Source: Nostoc sp. CHAB 5824 (GTDB taxonomy: Bacteria; Cyanobacteriota; Cyanobacteriia; Cyanobacteriales; Nostocaceae). From it: 64,000 nucleotides of DNA. Both the position numbers and the translations under genes were made by a program. The stretch spans positions 1-64,000 of the forward strand of contig NZ_JAIVFT010000027.1 of assembly GCF_020829665.1 (NCBI RefSeq). Direction: 5' to 3'. Of the stretch, positions 55,526 through 63,115 are shown one piece after another (position 1 is the first letter of the stretch; every line of letters begins with the position of its first letter). The notes beneath the pieces were generated by a model. That model did no database searches, had not been told where the DNA came from, and saw nothing but the letters and a program-made list of their open reading frames with translations.

Positions 55526-56495
55526 TGACTCAGAATCCTTACAATACCAGTGTCTCGGTTGGTTATTGACAGATGATGTCAAAAATAACGAGCAATCGGT
55601 GGAATGTGAGGAAAATGACGGGGTAAAAAACCTCCTCAATGAAGCCACTGCTTCAAAAAGCAGTGAGCCAAAATTGGGAGGAACGCCCCAGACCTTTCAA
55701 TTAGGAGAAATTCCTACTGTGCTAGATCGTTTTCAAGCTGTCCTTAAGCATCGCTTACAAATCCAAGCCCAAGACCACCCTCCTTTATTTCCTTGGGAAA
55801 CACAATTAATCGACTATCCCGATTTTGTTGATGAGCCGTCAATGACACTTGTTCCTACCTGGGGGTGGATGGTACAACAGTCGAAGCTGAACCTGCCGCG
55901 TCCCTTACCGGAGAGAGTTTTCCAGCAATTGCTGGAACAATGTCAGGCGATGGTGACATCTTCGATGCCGTTGGGAGCAAAATTAGTTCAGGTGGTGGAG
56001 AACTTTTTTCCTAACGAGTCTCAAGCACTAAACGACATAGCGGGATTGGTGCTAAGAAGTACCTATCGGTCTGTAAGTACTCTGGATACAATGCCCAATA
56101 TTCAGAGCGATTATTCAGATTTACAACCGCGTCAACAAATGGCTTTGTCGTTGCTAGCAGCTAAACAACTGCTGGAAAATCTGACTCTACCACTTTCAGC
56201 AACTAGCCCAGTGGTAGAAAGACAATGGCTAACCACTGTCGGTAATTTGAACATCAAAGTAGAGTATCAGTCTGTAGGTAAACTTACAAAGTTACTTGTT
56301 CAGGCTGAGTTACCAGTTAAAGGAACTTTGACACTTCGCGGAAGTGGCACTTTAGCAATGGCAACATCTTCGACTTCGGGATACTTAAGTGTAGAGTTAG
56401 GCTGCGAGCAACTTAACCCAACTTATACTCTGGAAGTTGAGTTTCCAGAAATAGACGAACAGCCGCTTTTGTTTGTCATTAATTCTATTGTGTAG
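55518..56495 (+). CDS. patU: Heterocyst pattern protein PatU, intact
   Basis: Second gene of the hetZ-patU pair that controls heterocyst spacing. The start at MNSDSESLQ overlaps the hetZ stop by 8 bases, so it is translationally coupled. The protein has 325 residues in one uninterrupted frame. In Anabaena PCC 7120 the corresponding gene is split into patU5 and patU3; here it is whole, as in N. punctiforme. Residues about 37-55 (KNLLNEATASKSSEPKLGG) are encoded by an inverted-repeat segment that may be a later insertion. No known enzymatic domain or membrane helix. Confidence 0.85.
   Translation: MNSDSESLQYQCLGWLLTDDVKNNEQSVECEENDGVKNLLNEATASKSSEPKLGGTPQTFQLGEIPTVLDRFQAVLKHRLQIQAQDHPPLFPWETQLIDYPDFVDEPSMTLVPTWGWMVQQSKLNLPRPLPERVFQQLLEQCQAMVTSSMPLGAKLVQVVENFFPNESQALNDIAGLVLRSTYRSVSTLDTMPNIQSDYSDLQPRQQMALSLLAAKQLLENLTLPLSATSPVVERQWLTTVGNLNIKVEYQSVGKLTKLLVQAELPVKGTLTLRGSGTLAMATSSTSGYLSVELGCEQLNPTYTLEVEFPEIDEQPLLFVINSIV
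55631..55681 (+). repeat. 51-bp inverted-repeat segment inside patU
   Basis: CACTGCTT pairs with AAGCAGTG over a 4-base loop in the centre, and the flanks CCTCCTCAAT and ATTGGGAGG pair imperfectly. Length 51 is a multiple of three, adding 17 codons in frame. It looks like a small dispersed repeat, but I see no second copy in the window. Confidence 0.55.
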
Positions 56496-57409
56496 CCTTA
56501 GTTACCACCGCTAGTAGGTAATACTGAATCTCTTAAGGTAACCATTGCCTAGCTGTTACCTTGGGGCTTTGTCATCTTATGGAGACTACTAGCTACAGGG
56601 TGCTTACTTATACCGTTAACAGAAATTAAAACGTAGTTACAATTAATTAGTGGGAGTAGACTTACCGTCCACCCCATAACTGATTTTTTGTGCGTACTCG
56701 TCAGTTTACTCGGTTACTAGCAAAGTCTGGGGAACGAGTTAGTTTGTTGTGTTGTGCTGATCTCGCATCACCTCTATTTTACCAAGCCACCAATTTTTCA
56801 CAACGATTTTATTCGCTTGTGTTGTTTTTTTATACAACATTATGTTTACACTTGGCGTTACAGTTTGGGGTAGCGTTATGTGTCAATGCGCTTGGGTTAA
56901 GGCTAAAACTCTTTAGCAAAGTCAATTTTTTTAACTAACCGCAGAGGCGCAAAGGACGCAGAGAGAAGAAAAAATGACTTTAAGGGACTTTCAGTAAATA
57001 AAACATCCCATCGTAGAGGTGCACATCTGTCATTGGTGTAAACTTAACGTAAAAGCCAGTCTAGAAGCAGCTTTTAGAGATTGTCTTGTGTCTCGTTCCC
57101 AGTCTCAGACTGGGAATGCCTATTAGGAGGCTCTGCCTCAAGACTAGCGGCAGCAGCCCAATGAGGTGCATTTCCAGCCAGAGACTGGAAACGAGGTTTT
57201 AAAGGGGTTTAGGCTTAAGTTGACATCAATGCACAGCTGTGCAACCTTACAAATGTACAAATAATTTTGGATAATTTATTTTTTGGAAGTCCCTAACTTG
57301 TAAAATACGCGCTAAACCTTCATAGATGCGTGAAAACAGGATAAGAAAGCTTCTTCTAAGGGGAATACTTTAAAGTAGGGCGAACAGTTTCGTCCTCAGC
57401 ATTGTTTCC
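56496..57409. other. Intergenic region patU to the transglutaminase-like gene
   Basis: About 910 bases. A hairpin AAGGTAAC / GTTACCTT (56535-56562) may end the patU transcript. A short GTG-started frame at 56690-56938 is hydrophobic but lacks a ribosome site; I leave it uncalled. Then comes GCAGAGGCGCAAAGGACGCAGAG filler (near 56940) and a family-2 repeat element. Confidence 0.45.
57038..57225. repeat. MITE-like element, family 2 copy B
   Basis: The core (57092-57195) runs from CTCGTTCCCAGTCTCAGAC to GAGACTGGAAACGAG. Beyond it the ends TGTAAACTTAACG (57038) and GCTTAAGTTGACA (to 57225) form near-matching terminal inverted repeats, giving a likely full length near 188 bp. Copy A is at 30651-30800. 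Confidence 0.7.
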
Positions 57410-59746
57410 GTGGCATCTATACTTAGACTCGAAATGCTTAACTTATCCAGGATGAATCGGTTTTGGCGTGTCCCTGTAAGTAATTTCTGGCGGCAAAATC
57501 CGCAGCGATCGCCTTTGATAGAAATAGAAGATTCAATTTCCTTACGGGTGCTGGTGCTAGCGTTGGTTATTTTGGGCATTGTAGCGACGGATATCGCCGC
57601 CGAAACTTCATTCAGTTTTTGGGCGTTACCCCTGAGTTTAGTGGGTGCGATTTGGAGTTACTATAGTCGCCGCGATCGCAATGTTGCAGTTAAGTTTTGT
57701 ATCGCCATCGGAATGTTAGTGGCACTGGGTGCTTTCTTTGGGCGGTTAGTGGGAGAGTTGAATGATACACGGTTGGGTTTGGCGGAGTTATTAATTCAAC
57801 TCCAGGTGTTGCATAGCTTTGATACACCCCGCCGGAAAAATTTGGGCTATTCGATTGTTATAGGATTGATTTTACTGGGTGTGGCGGCAACGTTAAGTCA
57901 GACTTTAGCATTTGCACCTGTGTTGCTGTTATTTTTAGCGATCGCTCTCCCAACTTTAGTATTAGATTATCGCTCACGCTTGGGTTTGCAACCATTAAAA
58001 ACTCAAAAGGGAAAATTCAATCAGAAGAATTCCTCAACTCTTAATTTTAAATTTTTAATTCTGAATTTCTTCCTAATTGTCGGTCTGGGACTGGCAATTT
58101 TTGCTGTTTTACCCAGATTTCCTGGCTATCAGTTACGGAACTTTCCTGTAAGTTCTGCTATTCCAATAAAAGGTAATTTCACAGGACGTAGTATCATCAA
58201 TCCCGGTTATGTCCGCCAAGGTAAAGGTGATAATCAAGGCAGTGGTACGGGACAAAATCAAAATGGTCAACCAGGTAAAGTAGATAATAACTTTTATTAC
58301 GGTTTTAATAGCCAGATTAACCAAAACTTGCGGGGCGAGATGAAACCTAAAGTTGTGATGCGGGTGCGATCGCAAGCTGAGGGTTTTTGGCGAGTACTAG
58401 GATTTGACCGTTATACGGGTAAGGGATGGGAAGTTTCCCGTAATGAAGATGTTACCACCATCAAGCGATCGCCTTGGTCTTACCAAATTTTCCTGAACCG
58501 ACCTCTGATTACTGGTAAAACCCAAGAGATAGTACAAACTTATACAGTAGTGGCGGATTTGCCTAACCTAATTCCGGCGATGGCTTATCCCAAAGAGATT
58601 TACTTTCCGACACCAATGATCGCGGTTGATACAGAAAATGGATTGCGATCGCCTGTGGAATTATCAGAAGGTCTTACCTACACAGTAATTTCTGAAGTGC
58701 CATACCGCGATCGCACTTTATTAGGTAAAGCTTCTACCAAATATCCACGGGATATTAAACAGCATTATCTGCAAATTCCTGCCGAAATTGCTGAAAAAGT
58801 CCGGCAACGTACCGAAGAAATTCTCGCTAACTACAATCAAGAAGGGGTATCAAAGTCTTCTAAAAGCCTAGATTCTCCCTATGAAAAGGCTCTCTACTTA
58901 GCTCAATATTTAAAGCAACGCTACTCTCTTCCCCAAAATCCCTTAGATTTGCCTTATTTGGGAGAAAAAGATGATTTAGTAGAAGCTTTTTTATTCAAAT
59001 ATAAAGGCGGTTATCCAGACCACTTCTCAACAGTTCTCACGGTGATGCTACGTTCCATCGGTATCCCAGCGCGGTTAGTGGCAGGGTTTAGTGCAGGAGA
59101 ATTTAATCCATTTACAGGGCTGTATGTTATCCGTAATACTGACGCTTATGCGATGACGGAAGTATATTTTCCGAAATATGGCTGGTTTGCCTTTGACCCC
59201 ATTCCCAATCATCCCCTCATACCTCCATCAGTAGAAGATACTCAAACTTTTAGTGTATTGCGTCAGTTGTGGCATTGGGTTGCTGGATGGCTACCATCTC
59301 CAGTGACAGGTTTGTTGAATAATGTATTTGAGACAATATTTAAGTGGGTGATTAGAGCGATCGCTTGGTTTCTAGCTTTATTCTCTCAAGGTTGGTTTGG
59401 TGTATTAATTGGCTTAATCTTGGCAACTACAGCAGCTTTCTTCGGTTGGCTGGGTTGGGGTCAGTGGCGAGAATGGCGCAACCGCCGATGGTTAAAGAAA
59501 TTACCAGCAATGGAGAGCCTTTATCAACAAATGCTGCAATGGACAACCCAAAAAGGTTTAGGTAAGCATCCAGCACAAACACCCTTAGAGTATGCCAGAG
59601 GATCATACCAGCATCATGCCCCAGCAACTGCTGAGGTAATAGATGAGATTAGCCAAGCCTATGTTGGCTGGCGTTATGGTGGACATACTCCTAATTTGAA
59701 ACGACTGCGACAAAGATGGCAAGAACTGAAAAAAACTACTAAGTAA
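57410..59746 (+). CDS. TgpA/DUF3488-type transglutaminase-like membrane protein, catalytic residues lost
   Basis: A 778-residue membrane protein. About seven hydrophobic helices occupy residues 40-230, then a periplasmic soluble domain with the transglutaminase-like core at about 480-600, then a helix near 660-690 and a DUF4129-like cytoplasmic tail. In active members the core reads GYCxHF and DAHAW; here it is GGYPDHFST (P536 in place of Cys) and DAYAMTEVYF (Y580 in place of His); D596 in FAFDPIP remains. It therefore probably lacks catalysis but keeps the fold. A start at ATG 57434 (MLNLSRMNRF) is possible. Convergent with the DUF5615 gene. Confidence 0.9.
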   Translation: MASILRLEMLNLSRMNRFWRVPVSNFWRQNPQRSPLIEIEDSISLRVLVLALVILGIVATDIAAETSFSFWALPLSLVGAIWSYYSRRDRNVAVKFCIAIGMLVALGAFFGRLVGELNDTRLGLAELLIQLQVLHSFDTPRRKNLGYSIVIGLILLGVAATLSQTLAFAPVLLLFLAIALPTLVLDYRSRLGLQPLKTQKGKFNQKNSSTLNFKFLILNFFLIVGLGLAIFAVLPRFPGYQLRNFPVSSAIPIKGNFTGRSIINPGYVRQGKGDNQGSGTGQNQNGQPGKVDNNFYYGFNSQINQNLRGEMKPKVVMRVRSQAEGFWRVLGFDRYTGKGWEVSRNEDVTTIKRSPWSYQIFLNRPLITGKTQEIVQTYTVVADLPNLIPAMAYPKEIYFPTPMIAVDTENGLRSPVELSEGLTYTVISEVPYRDRTLLGKASTKYPRDIKQHYLQIPAEIAEKVRQRTEEILANYNQEGVSKSSKSLDSPYEKALYLAQYLKQRYSLPQNPLDLPYLGEKDDLVEAFLFKYKGGYPDHFSTVLTVMLRSIGIPARLVAGFSAGEFNPFTGLYVIRNTDAYAMTEVYFPKYGWFAFDPIPNHPLIPPSVEDTQTFSVLRQLWHWVAGWLPSPVTGLLNNVFETIFKWVIRAIAWFLALFSQGWFGVLIGLILATTAAFFGWLGWGQWREWRNRRWLKKLPAMESLYQQMLQWTTQKGLGKHPAQTPLEYARGSYQHHAPATAEVIDEISQAYVGWRYGGHTPNLKRLRQRWQELKKTTK

Positions 59747-59768
59747 TTCAAGACTTCGTAAAAATTAC

Positions 59769-60125
59769 TCATAAAGGTAGATAGAGTACAACTCCCTTCC
59801 ATTCTGCTTGCTTACTAAAATCAACCAGCAGTAGCAATTCATCAATCGCCTGTCTGATGGGCATCCTGTCATTAACTACAAATAATCCTGACACCAGCTT
59901 TCCCGTTATCAATCGCTCGTAAGCAAAGTCTGGCATTGTTGCACGGTCATGGGTTAAAACAATGCGCTCATTGGTTGCTGCCCAATCTAGAATTGCTGGA
60001 TCGTCTACTTCCCGTAAACCAACATCTTGAACCCGAAGTAAATCAAGATTGGGTTGACGCAGAAATAACCCTCGAACGATATCGCCATTAAAGTTTTCAT
60101 CGCTTAACAAGCTCAACATAACCAC
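59769..60125 (-). CDS. DUF5615/PIN-like toxin-family protein
   Basis: A 118-residue protein of the DUF5615 PIN-like family, usually the toxin in a pair with a DUF433 antitoxin. PIN-type acidic residues are visible in LSDENFNGD, DPAILDWA and VLTHDRATM. It begins with GTG (MVMLSLLSDEN), or at the ATG two codons further, 2 bases after the DUF433 stop. The pair is likely a type II toxin-antitoxin system or a regulatory RNase. Confidence 0.85.
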   Translation of the reverse strand: MVMLSLLSDENFNGDIVRGLFLRQPNLDLLRVQDVGLREVDDPAILDWAATNERIVLTHDRATMPDFAYERLITGKLVSGLFVVNDRMPIRQAIDELLLLVDFSKQAEWKGVVLYLPL

Positions 60126-60127
60126 TT

Positions 60128-60457
60128 TTAAGATTGTTGTTGAGCCAATAAGCGAGAACGAATGAGACTCAAACCAGGTTGAACACTGGACAAACGTTGC
60201 TGTACAGATTCAGCTAACTGCTCTCTGTGATTAAGGTAGGATTTTACAGCGTTTTGATGCCGAAGATAGTAACCAATGGTGCTGTAAACATCTGCCAATG
60301 ATAGGGTCGAGTACCTTTGGACAATAGACTCAGGGGATGCGCCATCCTGAAAAGCTCGGATTACGACCTCTAGCAAAACTCTTGAATTGCCAACTCGAAT
60401 TGCTCCAGTTTCATCTTCTCGAAGAGGAGGTGTCTCATGCTCTAAAATGAGGCTCAT
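60128..60457 (-). CDS. DUF433 family antitoxin
   Basis: A 109-residue protein with the DUF433 winged-helix pattern: IRVGNSRVLLEVVIRAFQDG, SPESIVQRYSTLSLADVYSTIGYYLRH. This is the DNA-binding antitoxin partner of PIN-like DUF5615 proteins and comes first in the operon, as expected for a self-regulating antitoxin. The C-terminal helix ESVQQRLSSV may hold the toxin-binding part. Confidence 0.85.
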   Translation of the reverse strand: MSLILEHETPPLREDETGAIRVGNSRVLLEVVIRAFQDGASPESIVQRYSTLSLADVYSTIGYYLRHQNAVKSYLNHREQLAESVQQRLSSVQPGLSLIRSRLLAQQQS

Positions 60458-60668
60458 GGGCTAATTTCCCTGAATGACTGGATGTAATGGTAACTTAACT
60501 TAGGTGCGATCGCCCTATCCTAAACCTAAAGTACTGTCATACGAATAATTTAACGATATAGCAATAAAGATATTCCACACTACTAATCAATTATTATAGT
60601 GTTCAGTTGGTTTACGCTATTCGTAGCAAAGCTAAGTTCGATTATGACTTAAATCCTTATGACCTCAC

Positions 60669-61007
60669 TTAGAGGTACAAAATTGTTCGCAGTCCTTCAT
60701 CTATTTCTTCTTGTAGATGTTCCGGTAATGATCCGACGCGCTCTACTAAAAACGTTTTGTCAACAGTAAAAATTTGAGACACATTAGCTACAGAATCTCT
60801 GGGTAAACCTGTAGCTTCACGCGGTAACAAAACATTGCCTGGTGCTTGTGCTAACTGAGTGTTAGAGGTAATGATTACGACGATTACGGTGCTGATAAGA
60901 CTTTGAGTAAAAATATCATCTTGAACAATCAAAATAGGGCGACGATACCCAGGTTCCCAAGCGAGTGGTTCGGGTAAATTTGCCCACCAAATTTCTCCGC
61001 GATACAC
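60669..61007 (-). CDS. MazF/PemK-type endoribonuclease toxin
   Basis: A 112-residue PemK/MazF-fold toxin cutting mRNA: YRGEIWWANLPEP, GYRRPILIVQDDIF, VVIITSNTQLAQAPGNVLLPREATGLPRDSVANVSQIFTVDK. The start is taken at GTG 61007, which overlaps the antitoxin stop as TAGTG; TTG 61013 is an alternative. The pair with the antitoxin gene upstream makes a standard mazEF-type locus. Confidence 0.88.
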   Translation of the reverse strand: MYRGEIWWANLPEPLAWEPGYRRPILIVQDDIFTQSLISTVIVVIITSNTQLAQAPGNVLLPREATGLPRDSVANVSQIFTVDKTFLVERVGSLPEHLQEEIDEGLRTILYL

Positions 61008-61243
61008 TACCAATCCTCACGGGGCAAGGACATAAATTGTAACTTTGCCAATACTGGATCTAATTCAGAGGACTCTTCAGAATAAACTGTATTCAGTTGG
61101 TTCAACATCTGATTCCGGTTGTACTTCCGCAAATATGCTTTCAAAGCTTTTGTGTAAAGTTCACTACGAGATACCCCTAACTCTTTAGCCAGTGCTTCTG
61201 CCTCTTCAAAAACTGAATCTGGAAGCGAAATTGCAGTTTTCAT
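61007..61243 (-). CDS. Ribbon-helix-helix antitoxin of the MazF pair
   Basis: A 78-residue antitoxin starting MKTAISLPDSVFEEAEALAK, with a ribbon-helix-helix N-terminus (ISLPDSVFEEAEALAKELGVSRSELYTKALKAYL) and a disordered acidic tail that would bind the toxin. An in-frame start 16 codons upstream is less likely. It comes before the toxin and overlaps it. Confidence 0.85.
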   Translation of the reverse strand: MKTAISLPDSVFEEAEALAKELGVSRSELYTKALKAYLRKYNRNQMLNQLNTVYSEESSELDPVLAKLQFMSLPREDW

Positions 61244-61386
61244 AACTACGCTCGTTTTGGTCACGACACTTCTGGTTATACCAATTTTCAAATATTCAAT
61301 TCGTGCAAGAAGTCTATTTTTCTAATTGAGCTTATCGCTCTCGCTATCTACAAAAATTTACTTTCTCACAGTGGATAATCTAAAAC

Positions 61387-61477
61387 AGGACTTACGCAAA
61401 CAATAGCCGAAACCGTGATTTTCAGGTAGGGGCAATTCATGAATTGCCCCTACAGCGTGTCATTTTGCGTAAGCCCT
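61387..61477. repeat. MITE-like element, family 3 (91 bp)
   Basis: Terminal inverted repeats AGGACTTACGCAAA and TTTGCGTAAGCCCT enclose a perfect 28-bp palindrome with arm GTAGGGGCAATTCA. Same design as family 1 (GTAGGGGC palindrome inside short inverted ends) but different ends. Located between the antitoxin and the glycosylase gene. Confidence 0.75.
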
Positions 61478-61516
61478 ATAAAATCTAAAATCCAAAATTG
61501 AGTCACTAGATGTTTA

Positions 61517-62197
61517 TTAGCTGTTATTTTGGATTTCGTCTAACTTGGCACGCACTGCCTGGATATCTTGCCACATCAACCATTTCGGCTGACCTCTTTC
61601 TTTAGAAGAGTTACGCAGCAAGTAGGAAGGATGAAAAATTGGCATACATAAACGCCCTTCCCACTCCAGCCACTGTCCGCGAATTTTCGTAATTCCCCGC
61701 TTATCGCCTGTGATGCCTTTGACAGCAGTTGCACCTGTTAACAGGATTATTTTGGGGTCAACTAGGCGAATTTGTTCTAGTAAATAGGGTAAACAAGCCG
61801 CCACTTCTACAGGTGTAGGAACTCTATTATCTGGTGGGCGGCATTTGTTGATATTGGCAATATATACATCATGGTCAGTAGTCAAATTCACAGATGCCAA
61901 AATTTTCTCAAGCAACTGCCCCGATCTTCCTACAAATGGTAAGCCAGTTTCGTCTTCATTTTGACCAGGTGCTTCCCCTATAACCATAATTGGTGCTTTG
62001 AGATTACCGCGTCCGACGACAGCATGAGTCCGAGTGTCTCCCAATGGACAACGGTGGCAGCGATCGCAATGCTGTGCCAACTCTGTCATGCCAGAATAAG
62101 TTCCGGGAGCGATCGCAATTTTAGCGTCTGTGGGAATCAGTTCTCGTTGGTTAAGGGTTGAGTCGTCGAAGAGGCTGAGTTGGGTTTCGCTGCTCAT
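61517..62197 (-). CDS. Family 4 uracil-DNA glycosylase (iron-sulfur)
   Basis: Removes uracil from DNA to start base-excision repair. The 226-residue protein has the [4Fe-4S] cysteines C44, C47, C119 and C135, the active-site motif MVIGEAPGQNEDETGLPFVGRSG, and the C-terminal HPSYLLR. The 40-residue N-terminal extension is somewhat longer than average. It stands alone, with the phosphoribosyltransferase gene divergent. Confidence 0.94.
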   Translation of the reverse strand: MSSETQLSLFDDSTLNQRELIPTDAKIAIAPGTYSGMTELAQHCDRCHRCPLGDTRTHAVVGRGNLKAPIMVIGEAPGQNEDETGLPFVGRSGQLLEKILASVNLTTDHDVYIANINKCRPPDNRVPTPVEVAACLPYLLEQIRLVDPKIILLTGATAVKGITGDKRGITKIRGQWLEWEGRLCMPIFHPSYLLRNSSKERGQPKWLMWQDIQAVRAKLDEIQNNS

Positions 62198-62389
62198 GAA
62201 AATTAGGATTTTTACATCAGCACCATCTGTCTTATCTGAGTTAAATACTGCTCTGGTTGGAGATTTATCAGAATAAATAGACTTTTGCTGAATACTTAGT
62301 TATTTATACAAATCTTATTGTATCAGTTAATTTGAGACAAAATTCAGTCATCATAAAAGCAGTGCCGTCCTAAGATGCTGGGGAAAACC

Positions 62390-63088
62390 ATGTCACATAC
62401 CCCGCTTTTCGCCGATCGCACCCATGCGGGTGAGGAATTGGCGCAAGTGATTCATGATGTTTTGACTCAGCAAGCTATTGATTCTGGGGTAAAGCCTGTA
62501 CCAATTGTTTATGCTTTGCCAAGAGGGGGTGTACCAGTAGCAGCACCAATAGCACGTCTTTTGGATTGTCCGTTGACAATTGTTGTGGCGAAAAAGATTA
62601 GCCATCCAGAAAACCCAGAGTTAGCAATTGGTGCAGTGACTACTTTTGGAAATGTTCTTTGGACTGATCAAAAGCTATTTCGCCCTAAACATGATGCGCG
62701 GTGGCGGGAAGTAGCTTTAAATAAAGCGATAAATCTTGCTAAGTCTCTTGAGGCTCAATTAATTCCTGCTTGTCCGCAGGTGAATGCAAAAGGGGCTACG
62801 CTCATCTTAGTTGATGATGGCATTGCTACAGGTATGACAATAGCGGTAGCGGCAACTGCGATCAAAACGCTTTCTCCAGCAGCAGTTTGGCTATGTACTC
62901 CAGTAGCACCACCAAAATTGCTACCCTGGTTAGAACAGTGGGGCGATCGCACAATTGTCTTGGAAACACCGGAACCTTTCTGGAGTGTGAGTAATTTTTA
63001 CGCCCAATTTCCTCAAGTAGATACATTAGAAGTTCTTGGATATCTCCAGCAACAAAAGACAATAGGAGAAATGGATTTGTGGAAGTAA
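62390..63088 (+). CDS. Phosphoribosyltransferase-domain protein
   Basis: A type I phosphoribosyltransferase fold protein with the PRPP loop ATLILVDDGIATGMTIAVAA. 232 residues from ATG 62390 (MSHTPLFADRTHAGEELA); ATG 62375 would add MLGKT. The N-terminal block FADRTHAGEELAQVI and YALPRGGVPVAAPIARLLDCPL is common to a conserved bacterial group of unknown substrate, often seen near stress or hydrolase genes. There are no neighbours to fix its role here. Confidence 0.85.
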   Translation: MSHTPLFADRTHAGEELAQVIHDVLTQQAIDSGVKPVPIVYALPRGGVPVAAPIARLLDCPLTIVVAKKISHPENPELAIGAVTTFGNVLWTDQKLFRPKHDARWREVALNKAINLAKSLEAQLIPACPQVNAKGATLILVDDGIATGMTIAVAATAIKTLSPAAVWLCTPVAPPKLLPWLEQWGDRTIVLETPEPFWSVSNFYAQFPQVDTLEVLGYLQQQKTIGEMDLWK

Positions 63089-63115
63089 TTTTAAATTGTT
63101 TCCCTCTCTTATTTT

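Noticed and set aside
56690..56938. 82-residue hydrophobic frame after patU
   Set aside because: GTG start, no ribosome site, odd composition, and repeats directly downstream.
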